Below are positions 8,866 through 19,382 of a stretch of 64,000 nt of DNA, in pieces. Below the pieces are notes generated by a model, which worked only from the letters and a program-made list of their open reading frames with translations, was not told the origin of the DNA and ran no database searches. The position numbers were made by a program, and so were the translations under genes. This DNA is from Thiosymbion sp942492625 (GTDB lineage Bacteria; Pseudomonadota; Gammaproteobacteria; Chromatiales; Chromatiaceae): assembly GCA_942492625.1 (NCBI GenBank), contig CALOFM010000012.1:1-64000 (forward strand). The letters are read 5' to 3'. Every line of letters begins with the position of its first letter. Position 1 is the stretch's first letter.

Positions 8866-9906
8866 ATGCGTGCGCCATTCGTCATACAGGACCAGCGCGT
8901 CTCGCCCGGTCAGCGGGCGCTGATCGACCTCGCGCTTCCCAAGCTCAACTCGCACACCCGTCTATCCATGCCGGTACATGTCGTACATGGCAAGAGGGTC
9001 GGCCCCCGCCTGTTCGTCTCGGCGGCCGTGCACGGTGACGAGCTCAACGGAATCGAGATCATCCGCCGGCTGCTCGACGTCAAGTCCCTCAACAGGCTGG
9101 CCGGCACGCTGGTGGCGGTGCCAGTGGTGAACGTCTACGGCCTCATCCACCAGTCCCGTTACTTGCCGGACCGGCGCGATCTCAACCGCAGCTTTCCCGG
9201 CTCCGCCCAGGGCTCGCTTGCAGCCCGGGTCGCACACCTGCTCATCGACGAGATCGTTCGCCACTGCACCCACGGAATCGATTTGCACACCGGGGCGATC
9301 CACCGGACGAATCTGCCGCAGATCCGTGCCAATCTGGACGATCCCGAGACCGAGCGCCTCGCCCGCGCCTTCGGCGTGCCCGTCCTCATCAACGCGACCG
9401 TGCGCGACGGCTCCCTGCGCGAGGCGGCAGCCGAGCTTGGTATTCCCATGCTGCTCTACGAGGCGGGCGAAGGGCTGCGCTTCGACGAGGTATGCATACG
9501 CGCCGGTCAGTTGGGGGTGCTCAACGTGATGCGCTCTCTGGGCATGCTTCGGGCCTCGAGCAGGCGCAGGCACGAGGCCGCGCCCTTCATCGCGCGATCG
9601 AGTAGCTGGACCCGGGCGCCGGAGAGCGGTCTGCTGCGCACCTTGGTTGCCCTCGGGGCCAGGGTGCAGCGGGACGAGACGCTCGGGTACATCAGCGATC
9701 CCTACAGCGCAAACCAACACCCGGTAACAGCGCATACGCGGGGAGTCGTGATCGGCCGAGTCCAGATTCCCTTGGTGCACGAAGGCGAGGCGCTCTTCCA
9801 CATCGCCCGCTTCACCGACGATACGCATGATGTGGCCGGTGAAGTGGAGGCCTTCCACCAGACGCACCAGGATGACGGGAACGGGATCGACCCGCCGATC
9901 GTCTGA
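8866..9906 (+). CDS. Succinylglutamate desuccinylase/aspartoacylase family hydrolase
   Basis: 346 residues, starting 3 bases after rimK and so almost surely co-translated. The zinc-peptidase motifs of the AstE/ASPA family are present: HGDELNGIE (His and Glu ligands), the third ligand in DLHTGA, and the general-base Glu in LLYEAGEG. The N-terminal domain has the Rossmann-like VAVPVVNVYGL strand and DRRDLNRSFPG. The C-terminal part (about 250-346) resembles a biotinyl-like beta domain. The reaction is likely hydrolysis of an N-acyl or gamma/alpha-linked amide. Its pairing with rimK suggests a Glu-containing substrate, which is inference. Confidence 0.9.
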   Translation: MRAPFVIQDQRVSPGQRALIDLALPKLNSHTRLSMPVHVVHGKRVGPRLFVSAAVHGDELNGIEIIRRLLDVKSLNRLAGTLVAVPVVNVYGLIHQSRYLPDRRDLNRSFPGSAQGSLAARVAHLLIDEIVRHCTHGIDLHTGAIHRTNLPQIRANLDDPETERLARAFGVPVLINATVRDGSLREAAAELGIPMLLYEAGEGLRFDEVCIRAGQLGVLNVMRSLGMLRASSRRRHEAAPFIARSSSWTRAPESGLLRTLVALGARVQRDETLGYISDPYSANQHPVTAHTRGVVIGRVQIPLVHEGEALFHIARFTDDTHDVAGEVEAFHQTHQDDGNGIDPPIV

Positions 9907-9981
9907 AATCGAGGGAGTCTCTTTATGGGCTCCGCGTATTCAAAACGCTGAGACCGATGTGCCTTAAATAGAGTGTTGAGT

Positions 9982-11709
9982 ATGTTTTTTTGGTCTATGA
10001 GGATTTGTTGGCGGGTGCAGACCCATATCCTGCTTTGCGGGGTCTTGCTGTCGCTGCTGTCGGTGACGGGCTCGGCGCAGACGCAAGGAATGGGGGCCGA
10101 TAGCCCGGCGGCCGGCCGCTCGACGGGGCAGCCACGCGCAGCTGGCGCTACGCTCGAGACACTGGATTCCTTCGTCGATTTGCGCAACGCCATCCTGCAG
10201 GACATCAAGGAAGTCAACGAGAAAACCGCCGCGGCCCAGTCCGACAACGAGAAGCAGGATCTGAAGTCTCAGCTCGACAAGCTGGAGTCGGATCTGCGCG
10301 CGATCACCGAGAATTTCGAGAACATCGCCGCCGGCGTCGACATCAGCAGCCTGCGTGCGATAGAGGCGGAGGAGTTTAACTTTCAGTCGGAACTGCTAGC
10401 CCTGCTCAAGCCCGCTTTGGACGAGATGAAGGAGATGACGTCGCACGTGCGTCAGAAGTCGGACCTCAAGGACAAGATAGACTACTACCGTGAGCGCTTG
10501 CCGGTCATGGAGCAGGCGATCACCAACGCCGATCGCCTGCGGTCCTCCAGCAAGGACGAAACCGTCGCGTTGGCCCTGAAAGTTACGCTGGAAAAATGGC
10601 AGCGACAGCAGTCGTTCATGCAAAGCGAGCTTCAGGCAGCCGAGGTGCGGCTCCAGGAACTGATCGCTTCGGAGGTGTCTATCACCCAGGCCTCGCAGAG
10701 CTACCTCAAAACGTTCTTCCAGGCACGCGGCCTGTACCTTTCCATTGCATTGGCGGTGGTGGTCGGCGTCCTGCTCCTGTCCCGCCTGAGCCACCAAGTG
10801 CTGCGGCGCTACGCGCCCGGGTTCCGCAAGCTGCACCGCAGCTTCCGCGTCCGGCTGGTCGAGCTGATCCACCGCTTGGTAACCCTGATTCTGGTCGTCG
10901 TCGGTCCCATGATCGTCTTCTACACGGTCGAGGACTGGGTACTCTTCAGCCTCAGCATCCTGTTGCTGATCGCCATTGCCTGGACGCTCCGCCAAGCCCT
11001 GCCCCGCTATATTCAACAGATCCAGATCTTCCTCAACATCGGAGCCGTGCGCGAGGGAGAGCGCTTGAACCTCGACGGCATCCCCTGGCGCGTGCAGCAG
11101 ATCAACGTCTTCTGCACCCTTGTCAATCCGGTGGCCGAGCTGACGCAGCGGGTTCCCATCGATGCCCTTGTCGATCTCAAGTCACGGCCGGCGCGGCCGG
11201 ACGAGCCCTGGTTCCCCTGCAAGAAAGGGGATTGGGTCATCCTGAGCGACCAAGTTCGCGGCAAGGTCACGGGCATTTCCCCCGAGCTGGTCCAGCTCGT
11301 GGAGCGCGGAGGCGCCCATCTCACCTACCAGACCGGCGATTTCCTCGCCAAATCGCCACGAAATTTGGCCACGAACTTCCGCATCAAGGAGATCATGGGC
11401 ATCAGTTACAAGCTGCAGAAGGACAGCACGACCAATATCCCGGAGGCCCTTCACGCCTACATCACACAACGGGCGGAGCAGGAAGGTTACGGCGACCAGC
11501 TGCTGAGCCTGCGTGTGGAGTTCGCGCTGGCGAACAGCTCGTCGCTGGATCTGGCGGTGATGGCCGACTTTTCGGGCGAGCTGGGCGATCTCTACAACCG
11601 GCTGCGAAGGGCCATTCAGCGCTGGTTTGTCGATGCCTGCACCGAGCACGGATGGGAGATTCCATTCCCACAGATGACGCTCCACGGAACAGTGGCGCGG
11701 ACCGACTGA
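9982..11709 (+). CDS. MscS-like mechanosensitive channel family protein
   Basis: About 575 residues from ATG 9982 (GTG 9973 is an alternative). A signal peptide precedes a periplasmic region of about 200 residues with heptad-like charged helices. Hydrophobic segments follow near residues 243-265, 290-315 and 317-335. Next comes a soluble beta-rich part with the MscS-type LNLDGIPWRVQQI segment, then a C-terminal alpha/beta domain (about 480-570) ending WEIPFPQMTLHG, the usual end of MscS proteins (PFPQ). The middle domain is longer than in E. coli MscS and duplicated-looking. It probably acts in hypo-osmotic shock. It is the last gene of the rimK run. Confidence 0.8.
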   Translation: MFFWSMRICWRVQTHILLCGVLLSLLSVTGSAQTQGMGADSPAAGRSTGQPRAAGATLETLDSFVDLRNAILQDIKEVNEKTAAAQSDNEKQDLKSQLDKLESDLRAITENFENIAAGVDISSLRAIEAEEFNFQSELLALLKPALDEMKEMTSHVRQKSDLKDKIDYYRERLPVMEQAITNADRLRSSSKDETVALALKVTLEKWQRQQSFMQSELQAAEVRLQELIASEVSITQASQSYLKTFFQARGLYLSIALAVVVGVLLLSRLSHQVLRRYAPGFRKLHRSFRVRLVELIHRLVTLILVVVGPMIVFYTVEDWVLFSLSILLLIAIAWTLRQALPRYIQQIQIFLNIGAVREGERLNLDGIPWRVQQINVFCTLVNPVAELTQRVPIDALVDLKSRPARPDEPWFPCKKGDWVILSDQVRGKVTGISPELVQLVERGGAHLTYQTGDFLAKSPRNLATNFRIKEIMGISYKLQKDSTTNIPEALHAYITQRAEQEGYGDQLLSLRVEFALANSSSLDLAVMADFSGELGDLYNRLRRAIQRWFVDACTEHGWEIPFPQMTLHGTVARTD

Positions 11710-11855
11710 AGCCCTGTATTTCCTGCTTGTCCGCAGCGCGCATTAAGAATACCCTCGACAATACACCCTACTTCTCAGGCTGAAAAACCGTCCCTAGACG
11801 TTTGGGCGAACCAGCCGATCAACAATCCAACATCAATCCGGCGGAGGGAGCAAAC

Positions 11856-13109
11856 ATGCAACTCAAGGTTCTGGCCTTTGTGCTCGCGGGAGGCGAAGGC
11901 ACACGACTTTATCCATTGACCCGAGAACGCGCCAAGCCCGCGGTTCCGTTTGGCGGTAAGTACAGGATCGTCGATTTCGTGCTCAGCAATCTGGTCAATT
12001 CCGGGATCTACTCCATTTACGTGCTCATCCAGTTTCGCAGCCAATCCTTGCTGCAGCACCTGAGCGACGGCTGGCAGTTCGGAGGCATCCTGAAGAGCGA
12101 GTTCCTGGTACCGGTGCCGGCACAGATGCGCACGGCAGGAAAGGAGTGGTATCGCGGCACCGCCGATGCGATACACCAGAACATCAACCTGATCGAGCAA
12201 TCCTCTCCCGACATCGTCGTGGTGTTCGGCGCGGATCACATCTACCGCATGAATATTCGCGAGATGATCAAGTACCACGAGCACAAGCGTGCCCATGTCA
12301 CGATTGCCGCGCTACCTACGGAAAAAAAGTTTGCCAAAGACTTCGGGGTGATCGAGGCGACGCGAAGCGGACGCATCGTTGGATTTCATGAGAAAAATCC
12401 CGATGCCCCGACCATGCCGGACGATCCGAATCGCGTCTACGCATCGATGGGCAATTACGTCTTCTCCACGGATATGTTATTGAAGATGATCGAGGACGAT
12501 CAGCAGGATCCCAACAGCTCCCACGATTTCGGTAAAGATATCCTGCCGAAGGCCATCGACCATGCCGAGATGTTTGCCTATAACTTCAACAACAACAAGA
12601 TTCCCGGAGAGGAATCCGGCAAGCCCCCTTACTGGCGTGACGTCGGCACCCTCGACGCATTTTACGAAGCGAATATGGACATCCGAGCCATCACCCCGGA
12701 GCTCAATTTATTCAATCGGGAATGGCCTCTGCGCACGGCCAGCTATCCCGATCCACCCGCCAAGTTCGCGTTCGACGAGGACGACCGGCGTGGACAGGCA
12801 ATCGATTCGGTCCTTTCCGGCGGGTGCATCATCTCCGGAGGTCAGGTTCGGGACTCCGTGTTGGGGCGTCACGTATACGTTCACGCCGGAGCGGAGATCG
12901 ACGAGTGCGTAATTTTCGATAACTGCGACATTGGCCGCAACGCCAAGCTGCGCCGGTGCATCCTGGAGAAGAACGTGCGCATTCCGGAAAACGCGGTGAT
13001 TGGTTACGATCACGAGGAGGACAAAAAGAAATACCATGTGACCGAAAGCGGCATAGTGGTCGTCGAAGGCAAACGCACTCCTATGCAATTGTCGACGATC
13101 GCCTTCTAG
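11856..13109 (+). CDS. glgC: Glucose-1-phosphate adenylyltransferase
   Basis: 417 residues from ATG 11856, placed 8 bases after GGAGG (11843-11847). It makes ADP-glucose from ATP and glucose-1-phosphate for glycogen. The nucleotide-binding motif GGEGTRLYPLT, the RAKPAVPFGGKYRIVDF segment (substrate and regulator contacts), the GTADA loop and a C-terminal left-handed beta-helix with hexapeptide pattern are all present. It stands alone, without glgA or glgB nearby. A possible transcription-stop hairpin follows at 13122-13150. Confidence 0.96.
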   Translation: MQLKVLAFVLAGGEGTRLYPLTRERAKPAVPFGGKYRIVDFVLSNLVNSGIYSIYVLIQFRSQSLLQHLSDGWQFGGILKSEFLVPVPAQMRTAGKEWYRGTADAIHQNINLIEQSSPDIVVVFGADHIYRMNIREMIKYHEHKRAHVTIAALPTEKKFAKDFGVIEATRSGRIVGFHEKNPDAPTMPDDPNRVYASMGNYVFSTDMLLKMIEDDQQDPNSSHDFGKDILPKAIDHAEMFAYNFNNNKIPGEESGKPPYWRDVGTLDAFYEANMDIRAITPELNLFNREWPLRTASYPDPPAKFAFDEDDRRGQAIDSVLSGGCIISGGQVRDSVLGRHVYVHAGAEIDECVIFDNCDIGRNAKLRRCILEKNVRIPENAVIGYDHEEDKKKYHVTESGIVVVEGKRTPMQLSTIAF

Positions 13110-13121
13110 GGAAGCAAACGA

Positions 13122-13150
13122 GCAACCCTTTTAGTACACGCAAGGGTTGC
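13122..13150 (+). terminator. Inverted repeat after glgC
   Basis: A perfect 9-bp stem (GCAACCCTT at 13122-13130 and AAGGGTTGC at 13142-13150) with an 11-base loop begins 12 bases after the glgC stop. There is no T-run after it, so a classical intrinsic terminator is not proven. The site also lies downstream of the opposing channel gene and could serve both strands. Confidence 0.45.
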
Positions 13151-13305
13151 GAACCCACCTCGCCCGCCCACGACGAACGGCTCGTTTCTGTCCGGAACCG
13201 CGAAAATGTTCGTTATATTTTGCGGATCTCGCTTGCTAGGTGACGGAGATTTTTATAGCAGACCGCGATAGACAGAGACGCGCTCGCGCTGGGTGAAGCA
13301 GTCGA

Positions 13306-16300
13306 TCATGGCGAGGTCGCCTGCGACCCGGCTGCGTGGATGCGAACGTCCAGTGGGGCGTCGGAGCTCAGGTGGACATCCCGCTGGGGAAAGGCGATAG
13401 AGATGCCGGCGGCCTCGAACTTCTCGTTGATGCTTCGGTGCAGATCGCTGGTGACCAACAACCGGTTGTCCAGGGAATCCAGGAAGCAGCGCACGACCAG
13501 GTTCAGTGCGTTGTCGCCGAAGCCCTCGAAGGTGAACCTCGGCTCCGGATCCTTCAGCACGCGGCTGTTTTCCTTCACCGCCTCCTCCAGAGCGCCAGCG
13601 CCAGCGTTACGTCCGCCCCGTAGTCGACACCTACGGTGATGACGATGCGGTTCAGGTTGTCGCTCAGGGTCCAGTTGAGCAGGCGTCCCGTGATGAACTC
13701 CTTGTTCGGCACCAACAGCTCCTGCTTGTCCCAATTGCGGATGGTCGTGGCGCGAATCTGGATCTTCGACACGGAACCCGTGACATCGCCAATCGTGACC
13801 ACGTCGCCGACCCGCACCGGGCGCTCGAACAGAATGATGATGCCGCTGATGAAGTTGGCCACGATCTCCTGCAGTCCGAAGCCGATACCTACACCGAGGG
13901 CCGCTACCAGCCACTGAACGCTACCCCAGGAGAGCCCCAGTGCGCTGAAGACTGCGAGGGCTGCCGCGGCGGCGATGATGTAACCGGTCATGGTCGTGAC
14001 GGCGTAGCGGCTGCCGGCCGACATGGACGTATGCGACAGCAGCAGAATCTCGAACAGGGCCGGAAGATTCTTTGCCGCCACGACCGCGGCAAAGGTGATC
14101 ACCAGCACCTGGCCGATGTCGGCCAGGGTGAAGGGGACGATGCGCTCCTCCCCGTCGACGACTCCCGTGTGGTGCCAGAGGGCGACTTCCTCGAAGATGC
14201 CGAATGCGGGCAGCACCTCGGACCAGATCGCCCACAGGGCGACGGCGCCGCCGATGAAGAGCAACATATTGACCAAGCGACGCGTTTGCCCGTCCAAAGA
14301 GGCGAAATCCACCCCGTTAGGCTCCTCCATCTCCGGCTGCGCCGCGCCCGACTCCCGGGACCGGTCGGCTTGTTCCACCGCCCGTGCGGTGCGGCGCTCC
14401 AACACGGCTTGCAGGGCAAGCTTCCGCCGGGTCAGGACGAGCCAGCGAACGATGAGTTGGTGCAGGACCGCGATCCCCAGCACCAGGTACATGGAGCTGA
14501 CGAGCGAGGCCATCAGGGTACCGACCGTATAGACGTAGCCCACCGCGGTGAGCATCGCCAACGCCAACGGCATCGCCACGACCAGCGGATACCAGAGCTT
14601 GCGCGTGCGACTGAACCAGCCTTCGGGTCGCTCCGCGATCAGGTTGCGCAGGGCGCCCCGCTCGGGGCTCAGCACCCGAGCGAAGAAGGCGGCGAACCCC
14701 AGGGTCAAGGCGAGCAGCGAGAGTCGCCCCAAGCTGCCGCTGTAGGTCTCGTCGGGGTGGTTGTATGCGGCGGTGGCGACGAAGCCGAGCGGCACCAGCA
14801 TCGCCAGCAACCAGTCGAAATGCAGCCGCAGGAAACGCAGCACGTCGCCATTCCAACGGAAGTGCTGGTCGGCAACGCCGCCGCGTATGCAAAGGAAGCG
14901 GAACGAAAGCAGGAAGTACACGCCCAAAGAGACGGAGATAGCCGCCTGACCGATTGCCTTGGTGAAGTCCGTGGCCTCAAGCGAGGCGTACAGTTGCAAG
15001 CCCATGGTAGCCAACAACAGGGGCAAAGGCGCGGCGGTCATCAGGGTCAGGCCCAAGGCCTCCAGGGTATAGCGAATATCGTCTGTCCTTATCCGCCTCA
15101 GGGGCGCCGCCGTGTCCCGAATCCCCCGGCGCATGGCAGGCGTCTTCCATTGCAGCAAGCCCGCGATCAGGAGCAAGACCCAGAACGTGGGGGATCGAGT
15201 CAATTCATGCAGGAGCAGGCCGGCCACCTCCAGCCAATTCCCCGGATCGATCGCCCAAAAAACGGCACGCGGCAACGAGCGGAAGGTCGCTAGGCCTACC
15301 GGTTGCGTGCTGCGTACCCAGAGCAGGCGCTCGTCCAGAAACCCGTCGTATTCGTCCGCCGCCTGAATGAGCCGGGACGAGGCATAGTCCAGATCTCCGA
15401 GCAACCGAAGATAGGACGCGGCCGTTTGCAGGGCCTGCTCGAGCAATGTCTGGCGCTGCTTTACGAGCGTCTGAAGCTCGGGGGTTACCTCGGCACGTTC
15501 CTCGGCGGTGATCTCGTCCGGCATGAGGGCCCGGACATATGCGTCCGTATCCTGCAAGCGGCGTTGTTCCTCGCTATACCGAATTTGGCTTAGCGTGGTC
15601 TCGGTGGTCGCCCTCTCGCGTTCGACCGCAGCCTTTCGATAGGTACGCAGGTTGGGTAGCCGGTTGCGCTGGTCGATCAGGGCCTGGCCCAGGGCACGGG
15701 TCAGGCCAGCGGCCTCGACCCGCTGGCGCGCGCTGCGGAAGTCCTCCTCCACATGGCGTGTCTGTGTCTCGATCTGCTCCTGTGCGCCGGCAACTCGTTC
15801 CAGCCCCTCGGTCAGGGCCGTCAGCTCGTCGCTCAGCGCCGCATTGCTCTCGGCCAGGTCTCTAATCAGGGGGTGCTTGTCCGCTGCTTGGCGTTGGGTC
15901 TCTCTGGTTTGAGCCGCGGCGTCCGCCGCCTCGCCCTTCAGCTGCCGCGCGAGGCGTTCTTGAAGCGTTTGCGCCGCCGCCTTGAGAAGCCCTAGATCGC
16001 TCACCGCCTTGTCGCGGGAGGCCTTCAGGAGATCGATCCGCACACCCTGGCTCAAGAGCTCCTGATCCAGCATCAGAATCTCCGAGCGCAGAGACTGACG
16101 GCGGGCTTCCAGGTTCCAGCGGCGGGCATTTGCCAATTCCTGCGTCTCCCCCTGGGGTGATGGCAGGGCACTTGCCGTCTCCAGGGCGTCAAGGGCCTGC
16201 TTAGCGTCAACGATGGCCTTGCGCGCCGCCGCAGGCCTGCTGGCGTTGCCCTCCAGCTCTTTCTCGATCTCCGAGAGCTTGGCGTCAACCGCCGCAGCGT

Positions 16301-16755
16301 CCGCCTCGGTCTTCGCGAGAAGTTGCTCGATTTCGGAGACGGACATCTCGTTCGGCAGCGCCTCGGGTTCCGCACCCGCTTCCGCGGCCTCGCCAAGCTT
16401 GTCGCGAAAAGCCTTCGCCTGGTCGGGCGCTGTCTCCAGCGCCTCCTTGTATGCGGTCGCTTTGGCCTCCAGAGCACTCGCGGCCTGTAGCTCGCTCAGG
16501 GCCTTGCGGTAGAGCTCCGAGGAGCTTGGTCTTGGTCGCCTCGTCCAAGTCGGTCGCGGCCTCCGTCTCCTTGATCTTGGTCTCCAGAAACTCGGGAGTG
16601 AGCGCGGTTTTGACCGTCGGGTCGAGTCCGGCGCCCTTGCCTGACGCGACGCCAGGCGGGTCGGACGCCACCTCCCCGGCCAGCGCAGTCGTAAAGCCGA
16701 TACTCAAGATGAACGAGACCAGGACGGCTGCAAGCGAGTGGCGTTGGTACTTCAT
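13306..16755 (-). pseudogene. MscK/KefA-type mechanosensitive channel, two frameshifts
   Basis: The intact product would be about 1,149 residues, close to E. coli MscK. It starts at ATG 16755 and overlaps the mgtE stop by four bases (ATGA). The N-terminus has a signal peptide (VLVSFILSIGFTTALA) and then long periplasmic coiled-coil helices. The first break is at about 16517-16518: one extra C on the plus strand takes the frame from TKLL into a wrong frame, and removing it restores TKLLELYRKALSELQAA. The long middle frame carries many membrane helices and the MscS core (ALGVGIGFGLQEIVANFISG). The second break, about 13587-13600 inside a GCGCTG repeat, loses one base before LEEAVKENSRVLKDPEPRF. 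The C-terminus (SIAFPQRDVHL) is otherwise normal. This is either a recent pseudogene or two sequencing errors. Confidence 0.82.
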
Positions 16756-18110
16756 AACAGGAACAGGGAGGCCAATCCGAGGAAGCTGAGAAAACCCACA
16801 ATGTCGGTAACTGTGGTGAGGATTACCGCGCCGGACAACGCCGGATCTATGCCCATCCGGTGCAGCACCAGCGGAATGAAGATACCGCAGAGGGCTGCCG
16901 CCAGCAGGTTCAGCACCATGGCCGCGGCGATGACCGCGGAGATTCCCGCGCTCTGAAACCAGAGGTAGGAGACGAGGGCGACTACCAGGGCCCAGACCAC
17001 GCCGTTTATGGCGCCGACCGCGACCTCCTTTATGGTGAGCCAGCGCACGTTGGAATGGGCGATCTGGTCGAGTGCCAGCCCGCGTATGGTCAGGGTCAGG
17101 GTCTGGCTTCCGGCGATGCCACCCATGCTGGCGACGACCGGCATGAGCACCGCGAGGGCCACCAGCTTGTCCAGGGCCTCCTCGAAGCGGCCGATCACCC
17201 AAGCGGCGGCGAACACGGTCACCAGGTTGATGCCGAGCCACAGACCGCGACGCCTGGCACTTGGCACGATCGGGGCGAAAAGGTCCTCATCCTCTTCCAG
17301 ACCGGCGCTCTGCAGCAGCCTGCGGTCGGCCTCCTCGCGGATGATGTCGACTACATCGTCGATGGTGATGCGCCCGAGCAGCCGGTCCTCGTCGTCGAGC
17401 ACCGCAACCGAGATCAAATCCCGGCGCTCGAATAAAGCGGCGATCTCGGTCTCCGGGGCGTTGGCACGCAAGGTGTCTGCCTCCGGGTGCATGACCTCGG
17501 CGACGCGCTGATCCGGATCGCCGGTCAGCAGTTGCGCCGTGTCCAGCTTTCCCTGATACCGGCCCTCGTCCGAAAGGACCATCAGGGCGTCCGTATGGGG
17601 CGGAAGCCGATCATGGCGGCGAAGCCAGCGCAGCACGACCGCCAGGGTAACGTCACTGCGAACGCTGATCACATCTGTGCTCATCAGTCGCCCGGCGGTC
17701 CCCTCCGGATAGCTGAGAACCGCTTCGACACGCTGGCGGTGATCCTCGTCCAGGGCCGAGAGGATCGACTCGGTCAGGTCTACCGGCAGCTCCTCCAGAA
17801 CCTCGGCCAGGTCCTGCTCCTCCATCTGCTCGGCCGCGGTGACCAGCTCGGCACGGTCCATTTCGCCGATCAGCGCGGCACGAGCCTCGTCGTGGACGTT
17901 TGGGAGGACCTCGCCACGCGTCTCCTCGGAAACCAGCTCCCAAGTAGTGCGCCGCTGCTCCGGCGGCATAGCCTCCAGCAGGTCGGCGATTTCAGCCGGA
18001 TGCAGCTCGATGAGGGCGTCGCGGAGCTGCTCGACGTTGCCGTCGGCCAGATCGCGTAACGCCAGCTCCACCAGCTCGCCGGTCATGGATTGCTCTGTCG
18101 TCTGTTCCAT
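16752..18110 (-). CDS. mgtE: Magnesium transporter MgtE
   Basis: About 452 residues from ATG 18110. A GTG at 18155 would add 15 residues, and neither start has a strong ribosome-binding site. The domain order is classical: an N-terminal helical MgtE_N domain (LIELHPAEIADLLEAMPPEQ), two CBS domains (roughly residues 125-250, with GRITIDDVVDIIREE), then five membrane helices with the pore motif region PVVASMGGIAGSQT. It imports Mg2+ and is gated by cytosolic Mg2+ through the CBS part. The last four bases overlap the start of the MscK-type gene, which implies translational coupling. Confidence 0.93.
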   Translation of the reverse strand: MEQTTEQSMTGELVELALRDLADGNVEQLRDALIELHPAEIADLLEAMPPEQRRTTWELVSEETRGEVLPNVHDEARAALIGEMDRAELVTAAEQMEEQDLAEVLEELPVDLTESILSALDEDHRQRVEAVLSYPEGTAGRLMSTDVISVRSDVTLAVVLRWLRRHDRLPPHTDALMVLSDEGRYQGKLDTAQLLTGDPDQRVAEVMHPEADTLRANAPETEIAALFERRDLISVAVLDDEDRLLGRITIDDVVDIIREEADRRLLQSAGLEEDEDLFAPIVPSARRRGLWLGINLVTVFAAAWVIGRFEEALDKLVALAVLMPVVASMGGIAGSQTLTLTIRGLALDQIAHSNVRWLTIKEVAVGAINGVVWALVVALVSYLWFQSAGISAVIAAAMVLNLLAAALCGIFIPLVLHRMGIDPALSGAVILTTVTDIVGFLSFLGLASLFLL

Positions 18111-18303
18111 AGGTTCGATTGCCTCTGGATTTCTTGCGGAAAAATGCCGCTGCACTCACACTGGCGTCGAGTTTGTGACTTTCTCATCGAAGGCTCCATC
18201 TACATCGAGCAAGAGGAAAGCCGGAGCCGGCTGCGCCGGGCTCCTGCGGAAGGACGAAAGCAGCAAACGCACGATTTGGTAAAATACACGGAGGTCACGC
18301 GCG

Positions 18304-19203
18304 ATGAAACCGCACAGTTACAACTCGATTTCGGGAGTGATCGTAACCCTTGCGTGCCTGGCCCCGGTCGCCGTGTCCGCCGCCGAGACGCAAAGCGAGG
18401 GCCTACCGCTGTGGGAGCTCGGTATCGGTGCGGCAGCTTACCATCAACCGAATTACCCCGGCTCGGACGTGCGCTCGACCACAGGCTTTCCGTTTCCTTA
18501 TGTGATCTATCGGGGCGACTGGTTCCGCATCGACCGCAGCCTACAGGGTATCCTCTACGAGACCCGGACGATCAAGCTCGACGTCAGCGCCGGGGGAACG
18601 GCCGTCGTGGACAGCGACGAGAGCGACGCACGCGAGGGAATGCCCGACCTGGACCCGACGTTCGAAGTGGGCCCAGCGTTCAGCCTGCTGGTGACCAATC
18701 CCGATCGCCCTGACAGCGTCTGGGCCCGGATGGCCGTGCGCACCGCCGTCAGCGTCGACACGGGGGACTGGAACTTCAAGCAGCAGGGGTGGGTCTTCGA
18801 TACCCGGCTGCGATATCAGCGGCCCTTGATGGGCGAGACCCTGAAGCTGAGTACCGAGGTCGGCGCCTCCTTCGCCGATAAGAACTACACCGGCTACTTC
18901 TATGACGTCCCACCCGAGTTTGCCACGCCCCTGCGATCCGCGTTCGAGTCTGGCTCCGGATACGCAGGTGCCCGCGTCGGGCTGGGGTTCAGCGGTGTCT
19001 ACGGAAAATGGCGCTGGTCGCTTTTCGGCGCTTACATGAATTTTGCCGGCACTGCATTCGAGAACAGCCCGCTGTTGGACTCCAACCACGACTTCAGCGT
19101 CGGGGCGACCATCGGCTGGATGTTCTGGCAGAGCAACAGCCGGATCACGCCGAAGAACACCAGCCCCGGCAGCGAGTTTGAAACACCCTTGTTCGGATTG
19201 TGA
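18304..19203 (+). CDS. MipA/OmpV family outer-membrane protein
   Basis: 299 residues with GGAGG (18290-18294) nine bases upstream of the start. A signal peptide ends near VSAAE. The mature part opens with the family hallmark WELGIGAAAYHQPNYPGSD and FPFPYVIYRGDWFRIDR. It continues as beta-strands through a barrel of about 12 strands and ends close to the strand FSVGATIGWMFW. A C-terminal tail of about 25 residues follows that strand, which is unusual because these barrels normally end at the last strand. MipA was described as a scaffold for murein hydrolases, but for most family members the function is unknown. It diverges from mgtE. Confidence 0.88.
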   Translation: MKPHSYNSISGVIVTLACLAPVAVSAAETQSEGLPLWELGIGAAAYHQPNYPGSDVRSTTGFPFPYVIYRGDWFRIDRSLQGILYETRTIKLDVSAGGTAVVDSDESDAREGMPDLDPTFEVGPAFSLLVTNPDRPDSVWARMAVRTAVSVDTGDWNFKQQGWVFDTRLRYQRPLMGETLKLSTEVGASFADKNYTGYFYDVPPEFATPLRSAFESGSGYAGARVGLGFSGVYGKWRWSLFGAYMNFAGTAFENSPLLDSNHDFSVGATIGWMFWQSNSRITPKNTSPGSEFETPLFGL

Positions 19204-19243
19204 TCCGTCTCTGGTAGATAGTCGGTATCACCAGATTGGCGAT

Positions 19244-19269
19244 GCCGACGGCGTTCTCGTCGCGTCGGC
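19244..19269. terminator. Hairpin between convergent genes
   Basis: A 7-bp perfect stem (GCCGACG at 19244-19250, CGTCGGC at 19263-19269) with a 12-base loop lies 40 bases after the MipA/OmpV stop. It is also downstream of the opposing small acidic gene. It has no T-run, so it is only a candidate. Confidence 0.3.
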
Positions 19270-19382
19270 TTGAGTGACTGTCTGATCATCATTCTGCTAG
19301 GTTGAAGTGGTGACGCGAGCTGGTACCACGCCAGCCGAGCCGATGGCCGGCAAGCGTGGGGCTGCGCTGATCGGAAGCTGAT

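Noticed and set aside
16285..17241. Long minus-strand frame of about 318 codons spanning mgtE and the start of the channel gene
   Set aside because: Its first part is a shadow of mgtE. Only the section from 16755 down is real, as the N-terminus of the MscK-type channel before its first frameshift.
18156..18303. Mg2+ riboswitch (M-box) upstream of mgtE
   Set aside because: A GGAGCC/GGCTCC stem can be drawn, but the M-box core is not recognisable and the element is mainly known from other phyla.
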